NCBI GenBank assembly: GCA_015680685.1
Contig: MNCI01010116.1
Coordinates: 345,786-409,785, forward strand
Direction of reading: 5' to 3'
Length of the DNA stretch: 64,000 nt
From: Gnetum montanum
Taxonomy: Eukaryota; Streptophyta; Gnetopsida; Gnetales; Gnetaceae
A program made the position numbers and the translations under genes. The notes beneath the pieces were generated by a model that was given only the letters and a program-made list of their open reading frames with translations, was not told the origin of the DNA and ran no database searches. Of the stretch, positions 1 to 11,979 are shown one piece after another (position 1 is the stretch's first letter; each line of letters starts with the position of its first letter).

Positions 1-412
1 TGTTTAGAAGCACACTCATAGCGATTCACTTCTTCCTAAATGGTGCCTTATAAAGAGAAGGAAAAAGTTCTCTCTAAACATAAAAGGACACGTCAATAAG
101 AAATAATGAATAATTTGCAATAGAAGCTAAAAGGTTTTCATTCTTGACCCTCCAAAACAAAAATAATTTAATATTATAGAAAATAAATTAATGTTTTAGC
201 TTTTACTAGGAGCTTTTTTACTTGAAGTTATAGCTAAAAAGCTAACATCTTTGAAAATATGATATTTAACTCTTAACGAAATGTCATAGTTATGATCTTC
301 AAAATAATTGTACATAATAGCCTTCAAATAGAGTAGGGAACAAGTGGTCAAAGATCCTTCCAAAGCAAAGAAAAAAAGTAGACAAAGCAGATTGATCAAC
401 AGTAATGGAGTA

Positions 413-545
413 TTGAAACCTAAAATAATTGAAACATATATACACCCTAAGATATATAGTCTAAATAGAACTTTATAACTTAGCATTGTCCACCAAAATC
501 AAATTTATGAGTTAGAGCTTCCAAATCAAGAGTCTTAATACTAGG
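413..545. repeat. Dispersed ~130-bp repeat, copy 1 (inside LINE L1)
   Basis: This stretch is nearly the same as 26869-27003 and is absent from the matching place in LINE L2, so it is an insertion into L1. It contains the shared segments AAGATATATAGTCTAA and ACTTTATAACTTAGCATTGT and begins near TTGAAACC. The other copy starts TGTTGAAACC and ends near CTTACCA, so a small LTR (TRIM-like) is possible. No inverted ends, primer site or clear target duplication could be fixed, and the limits are good to about 10 bases. Confidence 0.55.
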
Positions 546-599
546 CAAACACCTCATTATTTGATCATCTTGAATGACTTCATTGATTATTAGTTGAAA

Positions 600-3500
600 G
601 TTGTTTTACAACCTTTAGAAGTTAATTTCCAAGCATGTTGAGCAACAAGATACTAAAAAATCATGAAAAATGAGTATTTCCTTCCATAAATAGGACATTG
701 AAGAGAAAAAATTCTCATATGTTTAAGATGAGTGTTGATAGGAAGACCTTGATGAACAAGACACCATAAAAAATATAAATTTTTGAAAACTTTAGAGCTT
801 TCCAAATATCTTTCATTTTCCTCATCCAATAGCATGAAGATAATTGCATTTATGAAGTTGATTAAATTTTTTATGAATAAAATCATTCTTTGTAATAATC
901 TCATAAGAAAATTTGGAATTAAAAGGAAAAAATAGATTTGGCATCCTTCAAATCAATGGTTCGAAAAGCTTGACATTAAGTATTATCAACTTTAAATAAA
1001 TTATTAAGTTTATAAATTAAATTTTCAAACTTCCTTTTCTTTTTTCTATTCAAACCATAAAGGCTAACAACTACATTTTGTGTAATTCATCTATCATGCA
1101 TATGTAGGCAAGAAACTACAATGATACCAAATTTGCTCTAAGTGGTACATAATCTAGATGAATTAGTTGCTCAAGCTCTTTCATTAGAAGGAAGCCACTA
1201 TGAGCTTATTTACTTAAGCATATCTTCTAAAACTATAATACCATTGTAGTTTTAGTACTTACTAAGCTTGTATAATGTTATTCAAATTTGTTTAAGAACC
1301 AGAAAACCAAGACTAAAAATGGATTGAGGAAAAGGAATATAGTAAAGAAAGTTATTAGAAGATCAACTATTATCATTCTTAGGTTTTTCTATCATAAGTT
1401 TATTTCTTAAAAGAAGCATGCAAATATCATCTCTATTATTACACTTAGTAATCCATTTTTCTGTAAGAGAAACCTTTGTTATAATAATTAATGAGGTTAA
1501 GTTCTCCATCTTTCTTGTAATTAGTGTAGATATCCCAAACAATTTAAAAAAAAAACCTTTCTACTTTATGTAGCAGACCAAAGAAACTAATGGATAATAT
1601 AATTAATTCTATCATAAGAAGTTGTAGAATGAGCTTAATAACTAGAGTAATAAACATTAGTTGATTAAAGAATCTAGTTAATAACTAAATCTTTTTAAGC
1701 AAGGGTGAGCTTTTTTCTTTATATTTATGAAGTTTGTTTTCTATTTTATCAACCACATAATTCCACAAAATAGTAATATTAGACTTAAAAGAGAAAGATA
1801 TTCCCAAAATTTTAAAGATTTTTTTTTTCAAGATCTTCTAAGACTTGAAAGTAACCCACTCATTAATATTTTCATTACAATAAATAGTAGATTTATGCTA
1901 ATTTATATGAGAGCCAAATAACATGTAGCAATCCTCCACTCTAACTAATGGAGTATTAATATATTGTAGGGAATTGTTAATCATAAGAAAAGAATCATCA
2001 ACAAAGTGCATGTCAAGTAATTGCTTGCATTAATCATCAATTGAAATTTTCATAATGATATTTCTCTATAGATCATAATGCAAATTATGTGAAAGAAAGT
2101 CTGCAACAATAATAAAAAGAAATTGAGCTAAAAAACAACCATGACAAACTAACCATTGAAGAGAAAAGAAAGAATTGAATCCAAAATTTGTAACAACTTG
2201 AGCACTAACTTGGGTGAGTAGCGTATAGATAAGATGAATAAAATAATCACCAATTCTAGTTTATAGAGATAATAAATGATAAAATTCAATTCAATCCTAT
2301 GATAAGCTTTAACATAATATAACTTAATAAAAGCAATGTCTTGGTTGGTATTTGAAGCCCATTACATTCCCTCCTAGGCTATAATAACATTATTTAAGAT
2401 ATGTCTACCTTTAACAAAACCTGTCAGCTTAGGTCTGATGACGTATTCTCTAACCTTCTGGATCTAGCAAGTGATGCATTTATTTGAAACTTTTCAAGTA
2501 TTGTTAAGAAGAGTAATAAACCTCCAATTACTAAAATGTTGAAGATCTTCATTCTTAGGAAGAAGATGAATCACACTTTTATTAATATTGTTAACAAAAG
2601 AAACTTGTTTACTGGCTTCTTAGAAAATATAAAAGATATCATCTCCAACAACAACTCAATGATTTTTAAAAACCTCAATTGGAAAACCATCAAATCTTGG
2701 AGGTTTACTATCGGTTAAACTAAAAGCTACTACTTTGATTTCTTCCATTATAATTTCTATTTCATGAATACTTCGATGTGCTTTTGGTATAAGATGAGGA
2801 ATATGTGTACTAGAGTCCTTGAACCATTCATTGCTAAAACCTTTAGAAGAAAAAATAGAAGAAAAATGATCTGCTAAAAAATTGTTAATAGTTTTAGGAT
2901 CTTTAATAATGGAATCCTTTATATGAAGTAATTTCAGTTTAAGTATTTGACTTTTTCCTTTTAGAATTGAAAACATTCCTTACAAGGCTCATATTCACAT
3001 TTTAGCCAATCTATGCAACTTTTAGTAAAAGCACTTTTAGCTTCAAAAGCATGTCAACATTAGTTAGCATAATGAGCTTTAGTCAAGGATTTTTGAGTTT
3101 CAATATCAAAGTGATTCTAGTCTAACAGAATTTGTATTTGCGTGATGAATTCTACAAGATCTTATTCAACTTTATACTTATATCTAGCAAATTGCTTTCC
3201 AAGCCATCTAGCATAATTTTTGATTTTATAGGTAGTTCGTTGCCACTAGTCATTCCAACTGATATCACCAATAGTTCTTCTTTTTTTTTTTTTACATTTC
3301 ATAAAGACTTCAAAATAGTTTTCCCACTAGGTTTTATGAACATATTAGTTCTTATATAAAAAAAGCTAATGCTTTCAAAATGAGGAAGAATTAATTCTAA
3401 ATAAAAACATGCTAATATAAAAATAATCTAGCAAAATAGGATATGTATGCAGTTTTACTTTACTCGTAGGGTTTTAAAAAAGAGACATTAGAGATGTAAA

Positions 3501-3850
3501 ATCTATCAAGGTGAAAACAAAATCTAGGAAGTTTAGGTAGAGATAGAAGATATTTCCAAACCTTTAATCAATTTTTTGAATTATTAGAAGTATAAATATC
3601 ACAAAGTCCAATGTCACCTTTTCACTAGGACAAGTAATCCAAGTTATTAGAGCTAAAATTCAAAACTTTTTCAATGTAATTTTTATTAACTAAAATAACA
3701 ACACCACCTTTATTAACTTCATGGATGATAGAAAATACAATGTATTTTTTTAAAATACATTTACTAACAAAACTAATATCATGCATTGAAGTCTTAATCT
3801 CTAGTAGGAAAAGAAACTTGGAGATAAATGTTAGTTTGTAAGACACTCCT
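600..3850 (-). pseudogene. LINE L1 ORF2 remnant: endonuclease, reverse transcriptase, zf-RVT
   Basis: Read on the minus strand, about 3846-3625 is the N-terminal endonuclease (a block with NKGGVVILVNKNY). 2976-2656 is the linker before the RT, including HIPHLIPKAHRSI and a DGFPIEVFKNH motif typical of plant LINE RT. Around 2010-1960 comes the catalytic FVDD motif, the YxDD equivalent. 904-650 is the C-terminal zf-RVT region (GLPINTHLKHM, then CPIYGRK where a Cys has been lost). In the family this protein nicks target DNA and copies LINE RNA in place. It is broken by many stops and is not functional. L2 shows the same motif order, which supports the assignment. Confidence 0.75.
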
Positions 3851-3926
3851 TAGTAATTTTGCTTAGGACATATCAAAAAGGCCCTAATCATTCCATGATA
3901 AAACTAACATTGAAATGTAGGAGAGG

Positions 3927-3931
3927 AGGCC
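3927..3931. repeat. Target-site duplication AGGCC, left of element A
   Basis: AGGCC directly precedes the TGATGAG start of the 5' LTR and recurs at 17272-17276 after the 3' LTR. Both copies are inside LINE sequence. One copy restores LINE continuity. Confidence 0.93.
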
Positions 3932-4804
3932 TGATGAGTTGCTTTCGGTTGGTTGCATTGATGAGGCCTAGTTGGAGCATCTTATCATGTGTCAACGAGG
4001 TCCCATCTACACAGTGTTGGTTTTCAGTTATAAATACGCATCTACCAGCCACATTTATGACATTAGAGATTGTAGTTGCAATGAAGCTCTTACAATTTTT
4101 CTATTTGAAAGTTAGAATTTTTCTCCCAAGTGCTCGTAGCAGGAGTCATTGAGTGTACGAATCTTTATATGAGCATTGTTGTACCTGAGCACAATAGTGT
4201 GTGCAACAATAAAGATGAGTTTTCTGATAAACCTTGTAGCATTCTGGATAGATTAAATATTTTATTTATGCATTTAATATTTTTAATTATTTATTAAATA
4301 TTTTTAGTAATTAAGTTAATGATGCAATTAAGTAAGATAGATTAAACATGTAAGTACGACCACTTCAAGTGTAACACATATTCACTTGGTAATCCCAACA
4401 ACATTATGGCTTGGTATGCCTAGTAGCATAGCGCTTGGTCACCTAGCAGTGGATACATTGGTTTAGGATGTGTGCAGAAGGTGGGACTAGATGCTTATGT
4501 TAGGACTAGTAAGACATTAGTTGATTAGTTAAATTGAATTAGTTAGTCCAACCACTTTATTTCTCTTCAATTATCGAAACCATAAAAATAAAAAATGACA
4601 AAAATTAGATGTCTCAATTACACTTAACCATACCATTGTACGTCACAAGTGTAATTGGGAAGGCAACGATTGACCTTAAGGCAAGATTCACTTCGTAGAG
4701 GACTGGTGCACTAGAAATGATAAAGTCTATGAAATTCGACTGGATCACATGTGAATACTTTGTGATTCATATGGTTGGATATAGGGGTACCTCATTGCTC
4801 ATCA
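3932..4804 (+). repeat. 5' LTR of element A
   Basis: It starts TGATGAG and ends CTCATCA, a 7-bp inverted pair. U3 (3932-4028) carries degenerate TYGATGAGGCC-type repeats, a TATA box TATAAATA is at 4029-4036, and a polyadenylation signal AATAAA is at 4208-4213. It aligns along its length with 16353-17271. The 5' copy lacks about 45 bases of the U3 repeat array present in the 3' copy, so it is shorter (873 against 919 bases). Confidence 0.93.
4029..4036 (+). promoter_or_regulatory. LTR TATA box (element A, 5')
   Basis: TATAAATA lies about 100 bases inside the LTR, just after the U3 repeats. The same box is at the same place in the other LTRs (16478, 18888, 25123, 33766, 54527, 60415, and 61352-61359 on the minus strand). 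Confidence 0.7.
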
Positions 4805-4805
4805 T

Positions 4806-4823
4806 TGACATCGTTGCTAGGGA
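4806..4823 (+). other. Primer-binding site, tRNA-Asp type (decayed)
   Basis: One base after the LTR the sequence reads TGACATCGTTGCTAGGGA. It differs at a few transition sites from TGGCGCCGTTGCCGGGGA, the complement of the 3' end of plant tRNA-Asp. Elements B, C and D have closer matches at the same distance. Confidence 0.85.
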
Positions 4824-4959
4824 CTTTATTTGTTGAAACCTGCACTATTTAGGTTTAGGTGAATACCATTAATATCGTTGTATGAACCTCAAGGTTAATA
4901 TCATTCTCGCTATACATAGAATTATAGAAGCACATTGACATTTTATTTTATATTGCAAA

Positions 4960-7200
4960 ATATCTTATTCTTCTCACAAGCATGAAGATGTCAAACCACC
5001 AGTTCCATAGGAGTGCAAAGTGGTATATACTCATCTAGATAGATTTGTGTCAAACTTCACCTTCATCCTACATCAGTATGAACAACTGTGATGGTGTGAT
5101 ATGGAGGGCAACATTGTCTTGCCCCCTAATTGATCTATGCTTAGTATGTTGTTTAAAACCCTTAAGAAGTTGGGCATAGTAGATCTTCACAAGGAATATG
5201 TCATGAATGGTTATGACAGTTGAAACTACTATCCCACTAAAACACAATGCAAACAAGATCAATGTCAAGAGAAACTCCATGAGGCTACGAAGGAGAAACA
5301 TTTCACTAATCCCTTATTCCTACTAGATCAAGATGTTAATGAGGATCCTTCCTTTGAAGGTTATCAACATGAAGATTCTCCATCCCCTATTACTAATGAT
5401 GAGGATGTGACCTTGAACTTGCAATCCACTGTTCATAAAATAGGTTTAGGAAAAAGTGATAGCCTAGGTGGGGACTCAAGCAAGCATCACAATAACAAGG
5501 GATTTAAGGATGGTGATCATAATAAGCAAAAAAGTGGTGGAAAACACTTTAGTGGTGGTGGTGGTCCACCTTCCTCTTCATCTATTTCAAACATTCCTCT
5601 TCATCTAATGGTTCTCATAGAAGTTGCCATCAAAATAATAGTGATGAAGGTGATCAACGAGATAATAATGACCGTGAAGGCCACCAAGATCAAAGGGGTG
5701 GCTAAAACCATAATCAACATCATCATCATAGTGATGATGATGAACCTCTATTAGTGACTCAAAGTATGCTCAACATTGTAGAGGCAGTTAAAATTCCAAC
5801 TAGGCATATGAAAGATAGTTGGATCAAGCGCTTAGACATGAATAATATTCCAAGATTTGAAGGGGGATACAACTCTGATCCACAAACACATCTACAAGCT
5901 TTCCATTATGCTTGTGCCTTATAGAACATAGAGAATGAATGACAGAAACTCACGCTTTTCCCTAGGATACTCATCAAGGAAGCTGAAAGTTGGTATCAGT
6001 CTTTGGAGCCAGAATCTATCCATAGATGGAGTACCATGTTGGAACTATTCAATGACAAATATTAGACATACTCCAAAGTGTCTAATCTAAGAAGGCAAAG
6101 CCAAGGCTGGAAACAAGGAACACATGAACCCTTGGATGCCACCATGGACCAATACTATTCACTATTACACTGATGCCCTAGCCATGGTGATTCTTAGAGG
6201 GAACAACTTTGCTACATCATAGATGGGCTCAAAGAAGAAACAAGAAGAACCCTTGGGGTATATGCCTAAGGGAGATTATCTAAACTGAGAGCTCATTAGG
6301 TCCAAAGGCTAATTGAGTAGGTAGCAAAAGAAGAAGGTGAGCTACAAAAAAGGGAAAGTGTAGAAGAGAATAATAGGAACCCTTCCATTAGGAAAAGGGA
6401 GGTCTAATTTTGTGATAAGAAGGAGTCACCGCTTAATGAAATCGTAAAAAGAAAAACCTTTCCCATTCAAAAGTCTATTTCTTATATTTTGGCAAAGATT
6501 GATAAATTATGGGACTCTTTGGATGAAAAATTTTAAATGGCCATGAAGATTGCTAAAGAATCCAAAGAGAAAATAGTGATTGTAATTGTAGGAGATGAAA
6601 AGAAGCTAAACATGCTTATCAAAGAGGTAAGGGCAAAGCTGCTATAGTAGAGGAAGTTATGGACACTGACTCTGATGATGAAACTGATTGTGACATCTGT
6701 CAATATGAACATCTAAAGGGTTGTTGCCCTGTGGTGTGACACTTACAAGAGTTTGGGGTGTATGCATTGAATCCTCAATTAACACGTAGGTAGGCACCTA
6801 GATAATTGCCTTATCCTGAAGGCAATCTAAGGTAGTTCCACCAATAGCAACAAGCTTACTACCCAAGTGGAACCCCTCCACAACCTTATGAATAATACCA
6901 ATAATGGTACCAATCACAATCATGGAAAATACCACTACCAAGGTAGTAGTACCCTTATAGGCAACCAGATCCATATGGGTACTATGTTCAACAACCTATC
7001 TCCCCTAGAAGCTCTACAAGTCATACATTATTTTAGCATCTCTATTACCCTCCAGAGTACCATTGAATCCTTTTACCATCTACTCGAGGGGAAAAGCCAT
7101 ATCCATATTCATATCACCCTCCACATTTGGCTGCACACGTACCTCTAACTTCAACCTAGTTACCTCCTGCTTCATTCATGCAAGGTGAGATTCTTCCATA
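4960..7200 (+). pseudogene. gag of element A
   Basis: Gag forms the particle and binds the RNA. The ancestral start, read by alignment with element B, is at 4960, where ATG has become ATA. Order: a leader with YTHLD...FTFILHQ; an acidic and His/Gly-rich spacer (5400-5750); the capsid-like part (5830-6360) with FEGGYN, STMLELFND and KEEGEL motifs; an acidic link; then a zinc-knuckle-like CDICQYEHLKGCC near 6690-6730; and a Pro/Gln/Tyr-rich tail. Many stops are present, several where B and D have Trp or Gln codons (TGG to TGA near 5940). Confidence 0.8.
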
Positions 7201-7399
7201 GTTGCAACAATGAAATGCTACAAGGGCTGTACATTCACAATCGACTTTCCAGCTAAGTGGTCTAAATAATAAATCAAGAAAAAGACCTTTCTTCTGACCT
7301 AGTTGTCCTCTTCAAAACTCACAATCTAGTTTGGCTGATTGTCCTGCATCTCTAACACCCTCATCCTCTACATCAAACACCTTTGAGTGCCCTTCAAAT

Positions 7400-8035
7400 G
7401 AAGTGTTGCCTTGGATTTTCACTGTAATGCTAACTCATGCTATTTTCAACTAGATCAAGGTTGGCAATTTTTCCACGAAAAGATCTAATCCAAGAAGTCC
7501 ACTCATTTATCTATATATTGTTGAACATGAGCCATGCAAGGCTCTTCTTGACTCTGGTTCCAAAGTTAATCTCATCTCCCATGACATGTACAAGGTCTAG
7601 AACCTACACCTTTTAAGAAGAGCAACATTCATCTAGAAGTAGTAGATTAGTCGATTATTGTTCCTCTGGGATTAGTAGAGGACATCATGATCACAGTTTG
7701 TGGGTGGTCCTATCCTACTAAGTTTTTGGTAATCAAGGTGTACAATTGCAAAAGTGGCTTCTCCAACATTATGGGAAGGGCTTGGTTAAGCACGGTCGAT
7801 GCATGTATGGGTATAAGGAACCTATCTTTAGAAATATCCAAGGAAAATGAACTAGGCAAGATAGAAAAGAAGCGTGTTCCATGCATTATGTACAACAACA
7901 ATTGGTGCAATTGCATGCAAAAGATTTGGTTAATCATAAGTACACACATTAAATCGTGCAATCAGTGTGCACAAGAAATCAACATTCAAAGGTATCTGTA
8001 CGTAGCAACCACAAAACAGGAGGGCACCTAGTGGT
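7400..8035 (+). pseudogene. Retroviral-type aspartic protease of element A
   Basis: It processes the Gag-Pol polyprotein. The active-site run LLDSGSKVNLIS is at about 7541-7576, with the catalytic Asp codon at 7550-7552 intact. Downstream are the flap-side block CGWSYPTKF and MGRAWLSTVDA. A tail rich in Cys follows (CNC near 7910, CNQC near 7960), which B and D also keep. A stop TAG at 7598-7600 replaces a Trp codon present in B and D. Confidence 0.8.
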
Positions 8036-8199
8036 TGATAGTTGACTTAGATAGTAGCACATTATGCATGGAACCAACTGAGAGACTAACATGTGCTTAT
8101 GTTGAAGGCATGGAAAAAATTGAACAAGTTCATTCCCAAATCTCTAATGAAGATGATGATACTTGTTGGGGAGAGTTGGAAATCCCTGATAACTTTAAG

Positions 8200-9700
8200 T
8201 AGGAGCCTCTAGAGCTAAAAACTTTACCGATTGGTATGGAATATGCTTTTCTAAACAATGGTAAACTAGTCATAATTAATGCCAAACTTGCTCCTAAACA
8301 AAAAGAAAAGCTGTTGAAGGTAGTTAACAAATGGCCAATAGCCTTTACTTGGTCATATACAGAGCTAATAGGAATCAATCCTAGGATATGGTAGCATTGC
8401 CTTTACATTGACCTAGCCATGAAGCTTAGAAGGTAGCCACAAAGGTGGCTAAACCCTAAATTGAAGTAGATCATCAAGGAAGAAATAGAGAAACTCCTCA
8501 AGGTGGGGTTCATCTATCCCATTGCAGATAGTGAGTGGATTAGCCCACTCATAATTGTGTCAAAGAAAGGTGGCAAATGGTGGGTCTATATTGACTTTAG
8601 GTTATTGAATATGGCAACATTTAAAGATCATTTTCCATTACCATTTGTGGATCAACTGTTGGACACAATATTCAGGCATTGTTATTATAGCTTCTTGGAT
8701 GGTTATAGTGGCTATAACCAAATCCAAATTGCGCTAGAAGATCAGGCCAAGACAACATTCACAAGTTCCTAGGGAACTTTTGCATATTGTAAGATACCAT
8801 TTGGTTTGTGTAATGCCCCTGCAACATTTCAATGCTTGTTCCTTAGTATCTTCCAACAGCAATTTGGTCGTGATGTAGAAGTTTTCATGGATGACTTTTC
8901 CACCTATGGAGCTACATTTGAGCAAGCCTTAGATCACCTTGAGCAAGTACTGAAGAGATGTGTTGAAACAAACTTATGACTCAACTGGCAAAAGAGCCAT
9001 CTCATGGTCCAAGAAGGCATTGTGCTAGGGCACTAAATTTCAAAAAAAGGGATTGAGGTAGACCCATAAAAGATAAGGGTCATCCAAGGAATGACATGCC
9101 AACTAGAGATCATTAAATATGTTTGATCATTCCTTAGATACACAGGATACTACTAACAATTCATAGAGAATTTCTCTAAGATTGCAAAACCATTGGTAGA
9201 GCTTACAAAGAAAGATGCACCTTTCATCTAGACCAAGGAATGTGAACATGCATTCCAATAATTAAAAGAGAAACTCATATAAACACCAATCCTATGAGCA
9301 CCAGACTGGTTTAGACCTTTTCATATCATGATGGATGCATCTAACTATGCCTTGGAAGTAATGCTCATGTAGATGGATGATAAGAAATGTGTATATATAT
9401 TACATCCACTGCATGAGCTAAAGCATTATAGGAGCATAGTTAAATTACACCGCCACAGAAAAGGAGTTAATGGCAGTGGTGTAGGCTCTTGAAAAGTTTA
9501 GGTACAATGTTCTTGGTTACAAAGTATTTGTGCATATAGAGCATAGTGCAATCCGCTTCTTCATGAATAAGCCAACGCTGAGCCCTTGTCTCATATGGTG
9601 GCTTGTGATCTTGTAGGAATTCAATCTCACAATGGTAGATCGAAAAGGGACCAAGAATGTGATTACTAACCACCTCTTTTGCTTAAGATGAAATAAAAAA
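8200..9700 (+). pseudogene. Reverse transcriptase and RNase H of element A
   Basis: This is Ty3/gypsy RT that copied the element's RNA. Visible blocks: GFIYPIADSEWISP (8506-8547), KGGKWWVYIDFRLLN (8566-8610), HFPLPFVDQLLD, YSFLDGYSGYNQI, FGLCNAPATFQ and the catalytic VFMDDF at 8881-8898. RNase H follows with MDASNYAL near 9330-9355. Stops and a shift break it repeatedly, for example inside RNase H near 9430-9490. No other gypsy copy of this family in the window retains this part. Confidence 0.88.
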
Positions 9701-9869
9701 GAGGAGGAGGGCCCACTTGCTGATCATATTCCAAACAAACTTCTCTTTATAGGAGTAATAAGTGAACAAATGCCCACAAAGAAAACATGGTACAATGTCA
9801 TCCTCACATATCTTCTCACTTAGGAGATGCCACAAGATTTGGATTTTAAAAAGAAGCAACAATTTTTTC

Positions 9870-11060
9870 ATTAGGTTAAATATTTTATGAAAATCAATGG
9901 ACACCTCTACAAGGTGTGTGTTGATGGCCTAATTCATTGGTGTGTCCCTGATGAAGATCAACTATGCATTCTCCAGGATGCTCATGATGGACCTTGCGGA
10001 AGCCACTATGTAGGGAGACGCACGATGATAAAAATCATGATGGTAGGATACTATTAGCCTACAATCTTTAGGGATGCCCACCATTTTCTCAAGTGTTGTG
10101 AACATTGTCAACGAGATGAGGGGATGACTGCTCACATGGAGGGTTCTCAATATTGGATTCAACCACTGGAACCTTTTGACATATGCGGCATTGACTTCAT
10201 GGGTTCCATCACACTCATGTCCAATGGAAAGGCATATATTATAGTTACAGTTGACTACTGCACAAAATAGGTTAAAGCAGCAACTGTTACTGATTGTACA
10301 TCATCCACTACTGCTAAATTTATATAACAAAATATTATAAATAGGGTTGGGATGCCACGTCCACTAATTTCTAACAATGGAACTCATTTCATAGGTGCCA
10401 CTTTTAGAAAATTAATGTAATGCTTGGGGTTTGAACATAAACTAACAACACCTTATCACCCCCAAGCCAATGGTCAAGCAGAGGTAACCAACTAGGAGAT
10501 CACAAAAATACTAATGTGGACCATTAGCAAATATAGGAAGGATTGGAGTACAAAGCTTAATGATGCTCTCTGGGCTTATTGTTCAACATGGAAACTTCTT
10601 ATTGGCTATTCTCCCTATGAGTTAGTGTACGTGAATATTCCAATGCTATTGATTCAATTCAAGCTTCATACACTCTTAACAACTTGTGATCTAAATCTTG
10701 ACCTAAGTCTAGCACAAAAAGAAAGATTGATCAACTTGAATGTGCTAGATGAAAATTGATTAGTGGTCCTACCCTTGAATGAGGTGAACAAGACATTTAG
10801 CAAGCAACATCATGACCTTAGAATCAAGAAAATAAAACTTCAACCAGAAGATAAGTTCTCTATTAGAACCCCACACATGTACCCCAAAAGGAAAAATTCC
10901 AAGCATTGTGGGAGGAACCTTATATAATTGATCAAACCTTTTTCTCTAGGGCCATGATAATATACAAACTTGAAAGCTCAAATAAAAAGCAGTTGGTCAA
11001 CATCCAATAAGTAAAACCTTTCCTCAAACTAAGACAGGCTAGTGCAACTACCACCTCGAC
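9870..11060 (+). pseudogene. Integrase of element A
   Basis: It inserts the DNA copy into the chromosome. The zinc-binding region shows AHDGPCGSHYVG and CCEHCQR (9970-10115). In the catalytic core the first Asp is in GIDFMG (about 10186-10203), and the Glu sits in the HPQANGQAEV block near 10465-10485. The second catalytic Asp is lost: the usual SDNGT reads SNNGT, with AAC at 10373-10375 (a G to A change). A C-terminal stretch continues to about 11060. Confidence 0.85.
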
Positions 11061-11715
11061 GAATGGACAACCATGTTCCATTTTTTGGATCTCCTCCTTT
11101 CAACTCAGTTGTTAGGGAGATGGCCATCCATGCTAACCATCAATATGGCTTCTCAGTTTTTCTACTTTTTATTTTTCATGTTTTTCTGATTTTACAAGTT
11201 ATTTATTTTTACAAATTTTTGATTTTCAAAATTTTCTAATTTTTCATCATCATTAGTACCTTTGACCATTTCTTGATTATTTTACACTTTATTATATATT
11301 TTGCTTTGTTTTGTTTTGATTCAAATGTGATATTTTTTTATTTTTGCTAATAAAATTGCTTTATTGTCATAGGACATAGTGTCACTGTTGTTATTTACTA
11401 ATGATGGTTTATGCTTAATATTGTGATTTTCGCTGTCTAGTTTGTATTTTTGAATTCTGATGTCTGATGACTTTGACATGGTTTATTTTTCATAGAATAG
11501 GTAGTGAGTCCACATCATCCACCCATCCGATAAACTCTATGGTTTTTCTTGTTCTAGGAATTTGAGGTCCTTTCTATTAAAGAAATTTTTAATTAATTGG
11601 TGGCTTTGGTACTTTTGAAGTTAGGAAGGATTCAAAGGTTGAGTGCTTAAGTGTTCTTTAAAGACTTCTTACCATTCTATACCACCCACTAATAGGAAGT
11701 CTTTGCATGGTGTGG

Positions 11716-11762
11716 TTCCCATTTAGAAAATAAAAAATAAAAACAAAAAAAAATAATGGGAA
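11716..11762 (+). other. A-loop hairpin, element A
   Basis: Arms TTCCCATT (11716-11723) and AATGGGAA (11755-11762) enclose an A-rich loop. The same place in B, C and D also folds, with different arm sequence in B and D. A second, slightly mismatched tandem copy follows at about 11811-11835 (TTCCCAT against ATGGTAA). Confidence 0.6.
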
Positions 11763-11934
11763 TTCAAAGCACACCCCTTAGACAGGAATAAGTCCTTGCA
11801 TCATGTGGTTCCCATTTAAAAAAAAAACCATGGTAATTCAAAGTACATCCCTTGGACAAATAAATGGGCTACAAGCACTAGTTATGGGACTCGAATGACA
11901 TGCACCTATGCCTGAAGGTCCCCTCTAACTAAGG

Positions 11935-11935
<1 letters not shown>

Positions 11936-11976
<41 letters not shown>
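11936..11976. repeat. (CT)n microsatellite
   Basis: A perfect CT dinucleotide run of about 20 units. The matching place in B, C and D has only a short CT-rich stretch, so the expansion is specific to element A. Confidence 0.95.

Positions 11977-11979
<3 letters not shown>

Larger units (their letters stand above)
1..3931 (-). mobile_element. LINE L1, 3' two thirds (ORF2 side), decayed
   Basis: This is a non-LTR retrotransposon on the minus strand, running off the left edge. On the minus strand its sequence follows the plus-strand LINE at 47.8-52.6 kb (L2) from the endonuclease start at about 3.9 kb to the 3' untranslated part at base 1. The 5' part lies at 17277-18435, because element A was inserted at 3931/3932; read across the gap the two LINE pieces join without loss and match L2 directly. 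Many stops and shifts are present. The family (plant L1-like) is inferred from endonuclease, RT and C-terminal zinc-finger similarity. Confidence 0.85.
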
